Source: Rheum nobile (Eukaryota; Streptophyta; Magnoliopsida; Caryophyllales; Polygonaceae). Taken from it: DNA of 64,000 bases. This document shows positions 44,090 to 55,729 of the stretch, piece after piece. The position numbers and the translations under genes are program-made. The stretch covers positions 1,922,001-1,986,000 of the forward strand of contig WOAB01000864.1 in the NCBI GenBank assembly GCA_027886185.1. Reading direction: 5' to 3'. Under the pieces are notes generated by a model. That model was not told the origin of the DNA, did no database searches, and saw only the letters and a program-made list of their open reading frames with translations. Each line of letters starts with the position of its first letter. Positions within the stretch are counted from its first letter, which is position 1.

Positions 44090-46121
44090 TCAAAAGTGGG
44101 ATCTGAATGTCATACTAATCCATTAATGGATGAGACATCCGGTCAAACCAATCGAGGTATGCCTCATCACAATCCCATGCGAACGTCGACCCAATAAGAT
44201 CACGCGGCTCGATCATCGACCTTTATTCTGGATCACACAGACAGTGCTCATCCCCGTACTCCACAACGTATGCCTGCGTGGTGGACAACTCTCTTCGGCT
44301 CTAGTGGTGCCTAAGGAATGACCTGCATGAACCCAAACTAACGGAGGCAACGGTCAAGCAATACGGCTCCCACACATTGAAACACTGAATGTGCCTCGAT
44401 ATAGCGACGGAGCATACTTGGGATCGTTGAAGTTTAACTTGCCCCACGGTTGCCACTGAACCTGAAATAAAAAAAAATTAACAATGTGAGATGACCGGAA
44501 TTAAGCACGCGAAAATATGTAAATTCAAAGGTAACACTTGAAATTACCTCCGAAAATTTCATGGCGTCGAGAACCCGACGCAGGGTGATAAGGTGCTTCG
44601 TCTCACTGCCCTTGGGAGCCTCCCTCCCGCACGAGTGGCAGCCCAGGTATCCATCATGGCTTCCTGGTCAAGTGAAGAGTGACCGCGGAATCTATAAAAG
44701 TACGACCATATCAACGTCTTCAAAAAACAAATTCGTTAGCATTTTACAACTGTAAACCATAAAACCCGAAAAAGAAAGTTATTACCCTCAAAACAGCGGA
44801 CATCCGACGAATCCCTGTGCCCGCGATGCCTCAGCCAAATTTTGGTACATGAGGGCCAACACACCGACACCCCAAGCATGGCGGTCGGTGCGATCGTGGT
44901 CAAGGAGAAGCGACATATACTTCGCCTTCACCTTCTGCCCCGACTTTTCTATGCAGACAATACTGCCCAACAACATGAGCAAGTACATCGACACTATATG
45001 GCGTTAATCCTTGAAATTAGTAATATTAATTAAAATAGTTATTAAAATGTAATTAAAATTAGTTATATAAAAAATGTAATTAAAAATTGTAATATTAATT
45101 AAATTATAACTATGTCCCCTCTCAATAGCTGCACACAAGGCCTTGCAACGGTTCTTTAGAATAGTATTGATCGCAATGCCGCTAACTGAAACACAAATAC
45201 AAATATTGACAATTAGTTATATTAATTAAATTATAACATTGTAATTAAAATATGTTTAATACATAATTATTATATGAGGCCATCTGCGCAACGATACTGA
45301 AATCGAGCCCAAGCATGTCTGATAGAGCAATAAATAGTTTGGCATCTGTCATATCAGATACTATGGTCATCCCGTCAATGAGGAACTCCAGAATGTGGAA
45401 CACGTCATGGAATGCGACTGTGATCTCGCTGCACCGAAAATAAAAGGAGTTCGTGTCCGGATGTCACTGCTCCATGAACGTCGAAATAAGCACGTGGTCC
45501 ATCCGGTGGAATTCCAGGGACCCGAAAGTGGTGATACCGCTCCGCTATGCCAGCGGCCACCACATATCCAGATCCTAACTCTAGAACTCATGGATGGTCA
45601 CAAAATGCAGATGGCGGGTGTAGGGATTCAATATATTCCTCAATTGAAACAAAAAAATCAAAAAATTATTAATAAGAATAAATCATATACGTACTTGATC
45701 CTCCTTAGGATCCACATGTGACAGGAGAGGCTGACGCGTAAGTGGCTCCGTATGCGTCCATATAATATAAGAGACATGGGTCAGATATGAAACAAGGAGA
45801 CAGCGTTACCGATGCCCTCCTGGCATCCAATCCTCCTCCCCCATCGGGAGCCGTAGTTGGCTCGAAAGGGGGTCCCACAGCCTCGAGAATGGGTGTAGCT
45901 GCATCGAGAACGTAGGAGGGGCAAATTGTCCCCCCTAGATCCTCTGCTATAGAAATGGGAGGGGCCTCGAAGCCCTCAACATCGTCCCCTGCATGGACGT
46001 GTCCCTTCTATAGTCCTGGTCCGACATGTGCATGTCCTCGCCCGTCCCGCAGTCCAGAGCGGCATCTTGTCACGGAAGCTAATCTGCTGCACAAGGAGAG
46101 CCGCATCGGGAAGATCCTGTG
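44090..46121 (-). pseudogene. plant mobile domain (MAIN/PPP7L-type) gene, degenerate, multi-exon
   Basis: Reading leftwards, possible N-terminal residues (DAALLVQQISFRDKMPLW, CRTRT) start near 46100. Clear domain pieces follow: DHVLISTFMEQ, stop, HPDTNSFYFRCSEITVAFHD at 45520-45400, then SGIAINTILKNRC near 45170. YLLMLLGSIVCIEKSGQ and HAWGVGVLALMYQNLAEASR lie at 44994-44790, LIWSYFYRFRGHS near 44700, and VQWQPWGKLNF near 44450. These match the plant mobile domain (PF10536) in order. Several junctions have GT..AG borders (introns about 44702-44784 and 44465-44549), so it is not a processed copy. Stops and frame changes show it is dead. Family members act in heterochromatin silencing, and related domains also ride in transposons. 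Confidence 0.75.
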
Positions 46122-46317
46122 TGATGTGATTATGAACCACATCAAGGCCCATGCCATGCAAGACAAGGCTGAGACATCAACCAAGACCGAGAAGCTTGGA
46201 CTGGCGCCGCTCAAGTCAGGGTTTCTCAAACCCACCGAGCCAACTTCATCAAAACTGAGCCAAGTTGAGATCATCCTTCATGTTATGACAAATGAGGAGC
46301 CCTTACCAAAAACCCGG
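46122..46317 (+). repeat. element D 5' LTR, left fragment (tentative)
   Basis: From a TGATGTG start, where the plant mobile domain frame breaks off, to the insertion point of element E. Confidence 0.4.
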
Positions 46318-47357
46318 TGATGTGTTCTTGCCTCCGATGACAAGCCAATTGTCAAAGGCGACACCTTTGGATCTAGTCTTGGGCGAGAAGTCACTCCTTC
46401 CTTGTCAAACCTGCCGTGGAATCCTTGGGTGCAAACCCGCGTTGTCTTGCACGAAAGGTTAACAAGATGGTGGCAAAGCGAACCCGGTAGAGGTGGTCTG
46501 GATGATCGCGGCGTCGGCGAGGCTGAGTGTCACGTTGAGTGTAACAACATCGAAGACGACGTCGATGGCAAAGGCGATGGCGAACGCGATGGAATTGGTG
46601 GCGATTATGGGTGCGATGGAAGCGATTGATGGGACGAATGGATAGCGATGGCAGAAGCGATTTGATGAGGGATAGATGACTTGAAAAGACAAGTCTTTGG
46701 TGTCATAGCGTTGACTGCAGATGAAGGGAGATGCGAAGGAAGACTTGGCTTGAAGGTTCAAGCAATTGCCGTAGCGTCGGCGGCGGAGGGAATGTGGATG
46801 CGAAGATAGAGGGTGACGTCCGATCAAGGGAAGGAGGATAATCACTCTACTTGAAACCTTGATTAAAATTGAACGTACTAAAACCAATAACATAGTTTGA
46901 CTTAAATACTAGGGCGAGACATCGGATGGGCCGAGTCGAGCCTAGTGGGCTAGCCCATGCAAGCATGCAAAAGGCACAAACCCTAAAATAGAAATGACTA
47001 TAAAAGGAAACTATCTAAAATAAACAATAATACCAAATATAGAAAGTGTCTCAAAAAGAACACGGCGAAGGCATGGATGCAAACACCGCGAGGAACGGTG
47101 ACGAAGGGTCGATGGCCTCGCGAGTGGGTGCACGTGATGCCGGCTGCGATGATCGCGATGTTTCGATGCCGATGGTGGCGAGGACGACGAGTCTTGGGTT
47201 GGCGTCTGGGCTTCCTTGGCCAGCGACGACGCGTGCGACAAGTGACGCGACGGCGGCGGCGATGTCTTTGGACCTAATCCTTGTCACTGGGCCCTATGAG
47301 CGTAGGCTCATGGATTCTTCCTCGTTTTGGGCCGTCATGGGAGGCAGGGTCACATCA
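46318..47357 (-). repeat. element E 3' LTR
   Basis: 1040 bp matching 53867-54895. The end of the integrase frame extends about 20 codons into it. It contains a short GATGGC-rich minisatellite near 46555-46605. Confidence 0.93.
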
Positions 47358-47878
47358 CCCTCCCCCACTTGGCTGTGAAGCATCCCCGCTTCACCATCAT
47401 CAAACTCAGGCTCCACATATGGTGTCAAGTCCGCGACATTGAAGGACGCGTGGACTCCAAAATCTGGGGGAAGCTCGAGTTGATAGGCATTGTCCCCAAT
47501 GGCCTTTATCATGCGGAATGGACCATCTCTATGCGGTGCGAATTTGTGCTTGCGCCGCGAGGGGAACCTTTCTTTTCGCAAGTGCACCCAGACGAGGTCC
47601 CCGGGTGCAAAAATGACACGGCGTCGGCCATTGTTCTTATGGGAGGCATACTGCGCGGCCCTTCTCTCCCATTGGTCCCTGGTTCATCGATGGAGCTCTT
47701 GTACTTGCTCCGCGTGATTGGCGGCGGAGACATGCACTGGGTCTCGCAGTGGTCGCGACGACAAATCAAGCGGCGTCAATGAGTTCATGCCATACACCAC
47801 TTCGAAAGGTGTCAACTTAGTCGTCGTGTGCCTACATCGTAACAAAACTCGACAAGTGATAGTAAGTTCTCCCAACAC
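47294..47878 (-). pseudogene. pol: element E integrase C-terminal region
   Basis: This frame is shifted relative to the main pol frame (shift near 47840-47880) and has one stop at 47684. It encodes TKLTPFEVVYGMN and then VHLRKERFPSRRKHKF, DGPFRMIKAIGDNAYQLELP and FNVADLTPYVEPE, the GPY/F-type C-terminal region of gypsy integrases. No chromodomain is seen. The last residues lie inside the 3' LTR, as in CRM elements. Confidence 0.88.
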
Positions 47879-48000
47879 CTAGGGTTGGCTTTTAGCATCG
47901 TGTGAAGGAGGGCTCCTAGGGTTCGATTTGTGACCTCCGTTTGGCCATCGGTCTGGGGGTGGTAGCTAGTGGAAAATAAGAGTTTTGTGCCTAGCTTACC

Positions 48001-50343
48001 CTAAAGAGTTCTCCAAAAATGACCAACGAACTTAGAATCATTATCACTCACTATGGTACGTGAGACTCCATGAAGACGCACCACATGCTCAAAGAATAGA
48101 TCGGCAATCTCACTAGCACTATGGGTGGTCTTACAAGCTATAAAATGTGCCATCTTAGAAAATCTATCTACGACCACAAAAATAGAGTCTTTACCTCGTC
48201 TAGAGAGGGGCAAACCCGTGATGAAATCCATAGACAAATCTTCCCAAGGGGCACTAGGAATGGGCAAAGGTGTGTAGAGGCCGTGTGGGCTGGACCTAGC
48301 TTTGGCTCTTTGGCATGTCACACAACTTCTACAAAACCTAGTCACTTGATGGGTCATTTTAGGCCAAAAGAAATGTTCTCTTAGGGTGGCCAAGGTCTTA
48401 CTAATCCCAAAGTGTCCACGACTTTCGTGTGCTTCTTGAATCAAAAGGATCCTAATGGAAGACCTAGGGATGCAAAGGCGACTAGCCTTGTATAAATAAC
48501 CCTCAGAAAGGAAATATGACTCACACTCTCGAAATCTTAGGCAATGCTCGACTATAGGGGAAAAGAAAGGATCACTAGAATACAATTCTTTAATAAAAGC
48601 AAAACCCAAAACTTTAGTTTGCACATGAGTCAAGAGAACATACCTTCGAGACAACGCGTCAGCAACAATGTTCTCTTTTCCCTTCTTGTGGACCACGACA
48701 TAAGGAAATGTCTCAAGAAATTCCACCCAACGAGCATGGCGTCGATTGAGGGGGGCTTGGCTCTTCAAATAGCTCAATGCTACGTGGTCGCTGTGGATGA
48801 CAAATTCACGCGACCAAAGGTAATGTTGCCACGTCTTTAGCACGCATATTAGGGCATATAATTCTTTGTCATAGGTGGGGTAATTGAGTGTGGCCCCTGT
48901 GAGCTTCTCACTGAAATATGCAATGGGCCTCTTTTCTTGGTATAGCACACCACCAATGCCAATGTTTGAGGCATCACACTCCACCTCGAAGTGCTTGTCG
49001 AAGTCGGGAAGCTGGAGCAAATGTGCTTGGCACAAGGCCCTCTTCAATGCCGAGAAGGCTACTTCGTGGGCCTCAAGCCACAAGACAGTGCTTCCCTTCT
49101 TCATCAACTCATGCAAAGGCGCGACAATGGAGGAGAAGTCTCGAACAAAGCACCTATAAAATCCTACGAGGTCGAGAAAGCTTCGCACTTGTGTCGGCGT
49201 CGTCGAAGTTGGCCACTCTTTGATGGCTGTGATCTTTTCTTCGTCGATGCGCAGACCATCACTGCTCATGACATAGCCCAGAAAATTGGTGGACGCGGAG
49301 CAAAATGAGCACTTGGCCAGATTGGCGAATAGGCTCTCACGTCGAAGGCACTCGAGCACTTGGCGAAGGTGATCGACATGCTCCTCCAGGCTCTGTGAAT
49401 ACACAAGGATGTCATCGAAATAAACGACGACAAACTTGCCGAGGAAAGTTCTCAAGACGTGGTTCATCACGCGCATGAAGGTGCTTGGCGCGTTTGTTAG
49501 CCCAAATGGCATGACAAGCCACTCGTAGAGCCCATACTTCGTCTTGAACGCGGTCTTCCACTCATCACCTTCTTTCATCCTGATTTGGTGATAACCACTC
49601 TTCAAATCTATCTTGGAGAAAAGTATGGCACCATGAAGTTCATCAAGCATATCGTCGAGGCGTGGAATAGGATGCCTATACTTGACGGTGATCTGGTTTA
49701 TAGTGCGATAATCAACACACATTCTCCATGTGCCATCCTTCTTGGGCACAAGGATCACGGGCATGGCGCAAGGGGAGATAGATTCCCTTACGTAGCCGCG
49801 ATCCAACAACTCTTGCACTTGGCGTTGGAGCTCTTCGGTCTCCTCTGGGCCAGCTCTATACGCAGCACGATTGGGCAGGGAAGCACCGGGCACAAGGTCA
49901 ATCTGGTGCTCAATGCCTCTCAGTGGAGGTAATCCTTGTGGCAACTCATCTGGAAAGACATCGTCGAAAGCAGCAAGCAAGGTCGCGATGGCTGGTGGCA
50001 CAGATGCGGTATTCGATGACGCAGGGATGCATGGGGTTGGTACAAGCAGAAAACATGGTTCCTTGCCAGTCAAACACGCAGTGATGTCACTGGGCCTGGC
50101 CAAAAGCAAGCGTCGCTCACATTTTCCTTGCAAAGGAGGCGTCTGCGGCAACGGATCGGCAAACTTTGTCGACGGCGAGGCGCTGGTCGATTTCTGTGGG
50201 GCACTGGGCATATGTGGACCATTGCTCATGCCAGAATTGGAAAAACTTGGCCAAGCCTCTGGAGTGCCTTTCTTGGCCTTCCCAGCGGCACCAGCAGCGG
50301 CGCCATGACGATCCAGATGGGCATTTGGTGTCCCACCTATCAC
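48001..50343 (-). pseudogene. pol: element E reverse transcriptase, RNase H and integrase core
   Basis: A 780-codon open stretch of the gag-pol frame. Residues ~120-360 hold the linker (FDDVFPDELPQGLPP) and reverse transcriptase with VPKKDGTWRMCVDYR, IDLKSGYHQIR, MPFGLTNAPSTF and the catalytic FDD in VVYFDDILVYS. RNase H follows at ~430-570 (FEVECDASNIGIGGVLY, TYDKELYAL, VADALSRR). Integrase follows with an HHCC finger (HESRGHFG through CRSCVTCQ), the first Asp in MDFITGLP and the second in SDNDSKF. A TAG at 48001 cuts the frame before the catalytic Glu region (YHPQTDGQTEV lies just past it). Length and order are normal for chromoviruses. Confidence 0.93.
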
Positions 50344-50370
50344 ATTGGTCCTCTTCTTGTCTGTGCCTTA

Positions 50371-50940
50371 TGGAGACGAACTTTTGCCAGAATTGGAGGA
50401 GTCTTGCCTCCGGAGTGCCTCTGGGGACTCATTGGACCTAGTCGACGCGGCCTCAATGGCCTTCTGGCGATCGCGCTCAACCTGGTCCTGCAAGATCTCA
50501 TAGGGAGACATTGGATGCATGGTGACGCGCTTCCCATGGTAATTGAACACAAAAGTGTTCAAATAGCCATCATGGAGCACGCTCCTGTCGAATTGCCATG
50601 GGCGCCCAAGCAAAATATGGGTGGCGTCCATTGCAATGACATCACATAAAATGGAATCACAGTATTGCCCTATGGAAAAGGAAATTAAACATTGGCGAGA
50701 TACTGTGTTACCTAGACTTGAAGAAATCCATTGGAGGGCATAAGGTTGGGGATGAGGCGTCGTAGGCAACTTGAAGTGTGACACAACCTTCTCATTCACA
50801 ATATTAGCACATGATCCTCCATCAACTATGACACTCAAGGAAGCCGTCTGGATGAGAGCCCTTGTGTGGAACAAGTTCTCGCGTTGGTCATGGAGGCTCG
50901 CTTCCTTGACTGTGAGGAGATGACGCGTCACCAAGCTCAA
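50371..50940 (-). pseudogene. pol: element E protease region
   Basis: Same frame as gag and reverse transcriptase. It contains VIVDGGSCANIV, a protease active site with DGGS in place of the usual D-S/T-G, which is common in plant gypsy elements, and ILLGRPWQFDR, the conserved downstream segment. It is closed by a TAA at 50368, which separates it from reverse transcriptase. Confidence 0.85.
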
Positions 50941-53037
50941 TGGTGTGCCCGTGTGCAGAGAAGTGGGTTCGCAGTCGTAGGCGTCTTCTTCGTCCTCGAT
51001 TCCTTCATCGATGGGCTCGAGTGTTGGCTCCTCATCGTCGACAGATTAGTAGCCGGCGGCCGTGGTGGAGAACAACACCTTGCGAGCATTGGGGCAGTCC
51101 TTCTTATAGTGGCCTCTTCCACCACACTTGTAACACTCAAGGTCGCGCACACGATCTGTGCCCACTGGAACTTGTCTGGGCGCGTTCTGGCACGGTGCGG
51201 TGCTCGACATCGATGGCTTCGCTTTGGGGGCTTGGCTCGATGCGGCTGTGGTAGAGACACTAGGGCGAACATTAGTAGAAGGTCAACCACTAGGGTTAGA
51301 AGAATACCTTTGTTGGCCACTTGGAAAATTGTAAGATTTTCGGCGAGAGATTTGTGCATGAATTTGCATCGCCGTATGTGTGAGTGTGTTCAAATCTTTG
51401 ATGGGCAAAATCTCGAGTTGATCACGGATGTTAGTGTTCAAGCCACTCAAGAATTTCGTCCTCAAAGTCGATGATGCAACGAAGATGTTGGCTTTGTAAT
51501 ACATGTCTTCAAGCTTGGAAAAGAACTCGAGTGAAGTCATTGACCCTTGGCGAGCCATGGCTATCTCCATTCTCATTTGATTCCTATAGTCTGGAGACAC
51601 GTATTTCTTGGTCATCATGTAGACTAGGTGATGCCATTCTGTGACTTTGGTCCTGTTGCGACGCACGCAGTCATCTTCGAATCTATGCCACCATACGCGG
51701 GCGGCTCCTCGGAAGTGAAGTGTCGCGGCATCGACATGCTCCTCAGGTGGCACTCGACAATATCTAAGGGTGTACTCCGTAGCCTGTACCCATTCAAGAA
51801 AAACAGATGGATTGTATTCACCATAAAATTGCTCGTTCTTTACCTTGACTTCGTGTCGTTGGTATCGAGGATGGGCAGGTGCTTGGTTGAACGCGTTGTT
51901 TGGCGCGGCGGCATAGAGAGGATTCTCATAGGCGCACACACCATGGGGTCTATCGCGTCCAACCTGGCGTCTATCGCGGTCTTGGTGATCTTCGCCGCGA
52001 GCAAACTCATCCCTTGGCACGTAGGCGTCGTTGCATCGGCGTCTTCGCGGCTGGGCGTCATAGTCGGCTTGGTGAATGTCCCTTGGCATGACATCGCGGC
52101 GCTCGCTGCCAATGTCACGAACGCGTTCTCCTTGGGGCTAGAGACGCGGTGGAGGTATCCAATCCGATGGGTGATCCTGCAATTCAAGTGGATCTCCAAG
52201 AGGAGGGTGAAAAAAATTAGGATTGACCATACCTGAGTCCTCGATCTCCTCATCGTCATACTCGCCGAAGTCATCGTGGACATTGGGTGTGATCGACGCG
52301 TAGCCATCGAATCCGTAACGCGGCGTCCGAACACTTTGGTGTCGAAGGTGATCGCGTACATCATATCTCCGTGGCTGAGTAGGTGGGGTCCTCAATTCAT
52401 CATCGCATCGCGTATGCCCACTGGGTCGGCGACTGGGTCTCCTTGGCGTCACGTCGGCTTGCTCGGCTCATCGAGGGCGACCTTTGCGAGGCACTGATCT
52501 CGATACGCGTCTCTGGGTTCTCCTAGAGGCATAGCGATCATCAAAGTTGTATGGTTCAGAAAACTCACCTTGAGTGTCCTCGGCGTCACAGTCGTTGTCG
52601 GAGCCGGTGTCGAAGCCAGCGGGTGTGGCTCTGGGCACGTAGCGGTCTGTGTGCGAAACAAATCCTTGGCGACTCTCGATGACACTTTGCATACGATTGA
52701 GTTGTGGTTGATGATGCGATGTCGAAGGCATTAGACCTTTGCCTTTGTCTACTCTTGTCTTCGATGGACCGACGTCGGTGGCTCGGGGTTGAGCCGGCGC
52801 GTCCATAGTACTCAGGGGTGATGGTGTGGGCGATTGATGTGCCGTGCGTTCTCTGGCTTCAAATTGAGCCACGCGTTGATGAAGAGCTTGGATTTCTCAT
52901 TGCTTCTTGAACAACTCCATGAGGGGGTCTTGTTGTGGGGGGTCAATTGGGGGTTGGTCTTGTGGTACACCCAACGGCGGTGGATATGGGTTGGTGTTGT
53001 CGACTCCAAGTTGGTCATCACTTTGTCCAACCGTCAT
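50941..53037 (-). pseudogene. gag: element E gag, interrupted
   Basis: The frame starts at Met 53037 (MTVGQSDDQLGV) and continues with in-frame stops at 52897, 52468, 52138, 51283 and 51046. The N-terminal half is basic and low-complexity. The capsid region (FYGEYNPSVFLEWVQATEY, ARVWWHRFEDD, EFFSKLEDMYYKA, FLSGLN) lies at about 51850-51400. A CCHC knuckle CYKCGGRGHYKKDC lies near 51100-51145. This layout is typical of chromovirus gag. Confidence 0.88.
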
Positions 53038-53850
53038 GCTACCTATGACAATATGGCCAGATATGGGAGTAAAAATGAACCAAAAGACAACAAAGAACAA
53101 CAACCAAGAAAATCACTAGTCAAGTCACAAAGTTCACGTAGGTAGGGTTAGTTTGGCTTGCTGTGAGGGCTGCTTGGCTTGCACAAGAGATGGTGTATCA
53201 AGCAAGTTGCAATCAAACAAACAAGAACAAATTGAAACCCTAAAACAAACGTAAACAAAGCAACCTAATAAGCAAGAAAATACCTTCTAGAAAGCTTGAC
53301 CTAGACGGCGGAGAGATTGAGAAGATGAGCTTAGACCGAGTCGAGTGGGTTAGGGTTGCCTTATTTTGGCTTTACCTAACTTTGGAAGCTTTTTTTTTGG
53401 AATATCTTTTTGATATCTTTTTTTTAATAATATCCGAGATCTTTTCGGATTTGCAAAAGGAAACAAAAGGAAAACGGCCTAAGTAACAAGAATATCACAA
53501 GTGTGATCTTAAGAGATAGGAGAGAGAAAATAAGATTTGATTTTATATCTTATAAGGAAATTCGGCTAACTTAACTAAAAAGCAAAATCTAGCAAACAAG
53601 GAAACTCTATCCACGCGTGAAACAAGGAAACAAAATATTCTAGCATGCAAGATAACAAATTACCTAACACACCAAAACTTAGGGAACAAGGAAAATTTTT
53701 GGCCAAGATATTATCTTGTATAAACCGATTAGGTAATGCAAATATGGAAACTTTGTTTTTTCTCAAGATCTTATGAAAACAAACGATGGGGGTCAAAAAA
53801 AAAATTTGTGAACAAGATGTAAACTTGAGTTCGTGACTTACAAGACTGCT
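53038..53850 (-). other. element E untranslated leader
   Basis: Sequence between primer site and gag start. No long frame. Confidence 0.6.
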
Positions 53851-53864
53851 GGGCTCTGATGCCA
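53851..53864 (-). promoter_or_regulatory. element E primer-binding site
   Basis: TGGCATCAGAGCCC on the minus strand, two bases inside the LTR. It is a one-base variant of the initiator tRNA-Met site. Confidence 0.88.
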
Positions 53865-53866
53865 GT

Positions 53867-54895
53867 TGATGTGTTCTTGCCTCCGATGACAAGCCAATTG
53901 TCAAAGGCGACACCTTTGGATCTAGTCTTGGGCGAGAAGTCACTCCTTCCTTGTCAAACCTGACGTGGAATCCTTGGGTGCAAACCCGCATTGTCTTGCA
54001 CGAAAGGTTGACAAGCTGGTGGCGAAGCGAACCCGGTGGAGGTGGTCTGGATGATCGCGGCATCGGCGAGGCTGAGTGTCACAACAGCGAAGACGACGTC
54101 GATGGCGAAGGCGATGGCGAAGGCGATGGAATTGGTGGCGATTGTGGGTGCGATGGAAGCGATTGATGGGACGAATGGATAGCGATGGCGGACGCGATTT
54201 GATGAGGGAAAGATGACTTGAAAAGACAAGTCTTTGGTGTCGTAGCGTCAACTATGGATGAAGGGAGATGCGAAGGAAGAGTTGGCTTGAAGGTTCAAGC
54301 AATTGCCGTAGCGTCGGCGGTGGAGGGAATGGGGATGCGAAGATAGAGGGTGACGTCCGATCAAGGGAAACAGGATAAACACTCTACTTGAAACCTTGAT
54401 TAAAATTGAACGTACTAAAACCAATAACATAGTTTGACTTTAATACTAAGGCGAGACATCGGATGGGCCGAGTCGAGCCTAGTGGGCTAGCCCATGCAAG
54501 CATGCAAAAGGCACAAACCCTAAAATAGATATGACTATAAAAGGAAACTATCTAAAATAAACAATAATACCAAATATAGAAAGTGTCTAAAAAAGAACGC
54601 GACGAAGGCATGGATGCAAACACCGCGAGGAACGGTGACGAAGGGTCGATGGCCTCGCGAGTGGGTGCACGCGATGCCGGCTGCGATGATCGCGATGTTT
54701 CGATGCCGATGGTGGCGAGGATGACGAGTCTTGGGTTGACGTCTGGGCTTCCTTTGCCAGCGACGACGCGTGAGACAAGTGACCTGACGGTGGCGGTGAT
54801 GGCTTTGGACCTAGACCTTGTCACTGGGCCCTCTGAGCGTAGGCTCATGACTTCTTCCTCCGCTTGGGCCATCATGGGAGGCATAGTCACATCAC
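53867..54895 (-). repeat. element E 5' LTR
   Basis: 1029 bp, homologous to 46318-47357 with scattered substitutions and a 12-bp gap near 54080. Confidence 0.93.
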
Positions 54896-54900
54896 CCGAC

Positions 54901-55714
54901 CATTTGGAGAATGAATGCCCAAGGAGTTGCGAGGAGGCACAAGGAGCTCCAAGCAATCAAAAGAGGCCAATGCATATCTCCTAGCTCGGGTTTGAACTTG
55001 CCGCATAAATGGGGGTCCAGGAGGCTTACACGGACCCAAAGAAGCTATTGACCATGTTTGGCTCGAAACGCACAAGCGGATTGAACTCTGGCTCAATGAA
55101 GCCCTTTACGCCGCACACACCAACACCGAGGGCGTCGGGCTTGATTTTGGAGCTTGATCATGAGGGCTGGTTCTATTGTGTTAGGCTTGGGTTTTTGCCC
55201 ATTTTATGAGGCCCAATTATTACTACTTTTGTCTATTTAAACCCCACCAACTCACTTGTGCAAGGGTGGGCAAATTGAGATCAAAACTCTTGTTGTCTTG
55301 TTTTTTTCAATCAAATTTCAGAATTCTTGCAATTTAGATTTCATCTTGTTCTTGTGGTTTTATCAAGAACTTTGGCTGATTCTTTGGTGGATCTATCCAA
55401 ACACATCATTCAAGCCCGACCTCAAAGCCTCGTTGGTGGACCTATCTTTCGACACCACATGTTCATCCTCTTCAAGCCTTGGTGGACATATCCTAGTCAC
55501 GAAGAGTCTTTCAATCCTCTTGTGTGAACTCATTTGAGGAGTTGATTGCCTATCCCCTACTCTCCCAGCCACGTGAAGATCATCCTCCACTTTTCACGTA
55601 AATCCTTCCAAAAACCACTTCAGGAAGTCGTCGTCGTCCAAGCTCTCTTTTCTCTTTCGTGAGATTCGAACTTACTTCAAGAACCATTGTCCAAGGATCC
55701 TAAGGGACACATCA
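54901..55714 (+). repeat. element D 5' LTR, right fragment
   Basis: Ends GGACACATCA two bases before a primer-like site. A TATA-like TCTATTTAAACC lies near 55230. The fragment starts at the insertion point of element E. Confidence 0.7.
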
Positions 55715-55716
55715 AG

Positions 55717-55729
55717 TTGTATCAGAGCC
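55717..55729 (+). promoter_or_regulatory. element D primer-binding site
   Basis: TTGTATCAGAGCC, close to the initiator tRNA-Met site TGGTATCAGAGCC with one mismatch. Confidence 0.8.

Larger units (their letters stand above)
46318..54895 (-). mobile_element. CRM-like Ty3/gypsy element E (8.6 kb)
   Basis: LTRs of 1040 bp (46318-47357) and 1029 bp (53867-54895) begin TGATGTG and end ACATCA on the element strand. Flanks are cccgg (46313-46317) and cccga (54896-54900), a 5-bp duplication with one change. On the minus strand come primer site, leader, a single gag-pol frame with zinc knuckle, protease, reverse transcriptase, RNase H and integrase, and a polypurine tract (AAGTGGGGGAGGG, 47358-47370). 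One frame for gag and pol and an integrase tail that runs into the 3' LTR fit the CRM clade of chromoviruses, though I cannot confirm this without a phylogeny. Seven or more stops and one frameshift make it inactive. Confidence 0.9.

Noticed and set aside
45955..46320. 121-codon plus-strand frame
   Set aside because: It overlaps the antisense of the plant mobile domain pseudogene and the tentative LTR of element D, and has no domain of its own.
48121..50649. Plus-strand frames up to 173 codons across element E pol
   Set aside because: They are antisense shadows of the minus-strand reverse transcriptase, RNase H and protease frame.
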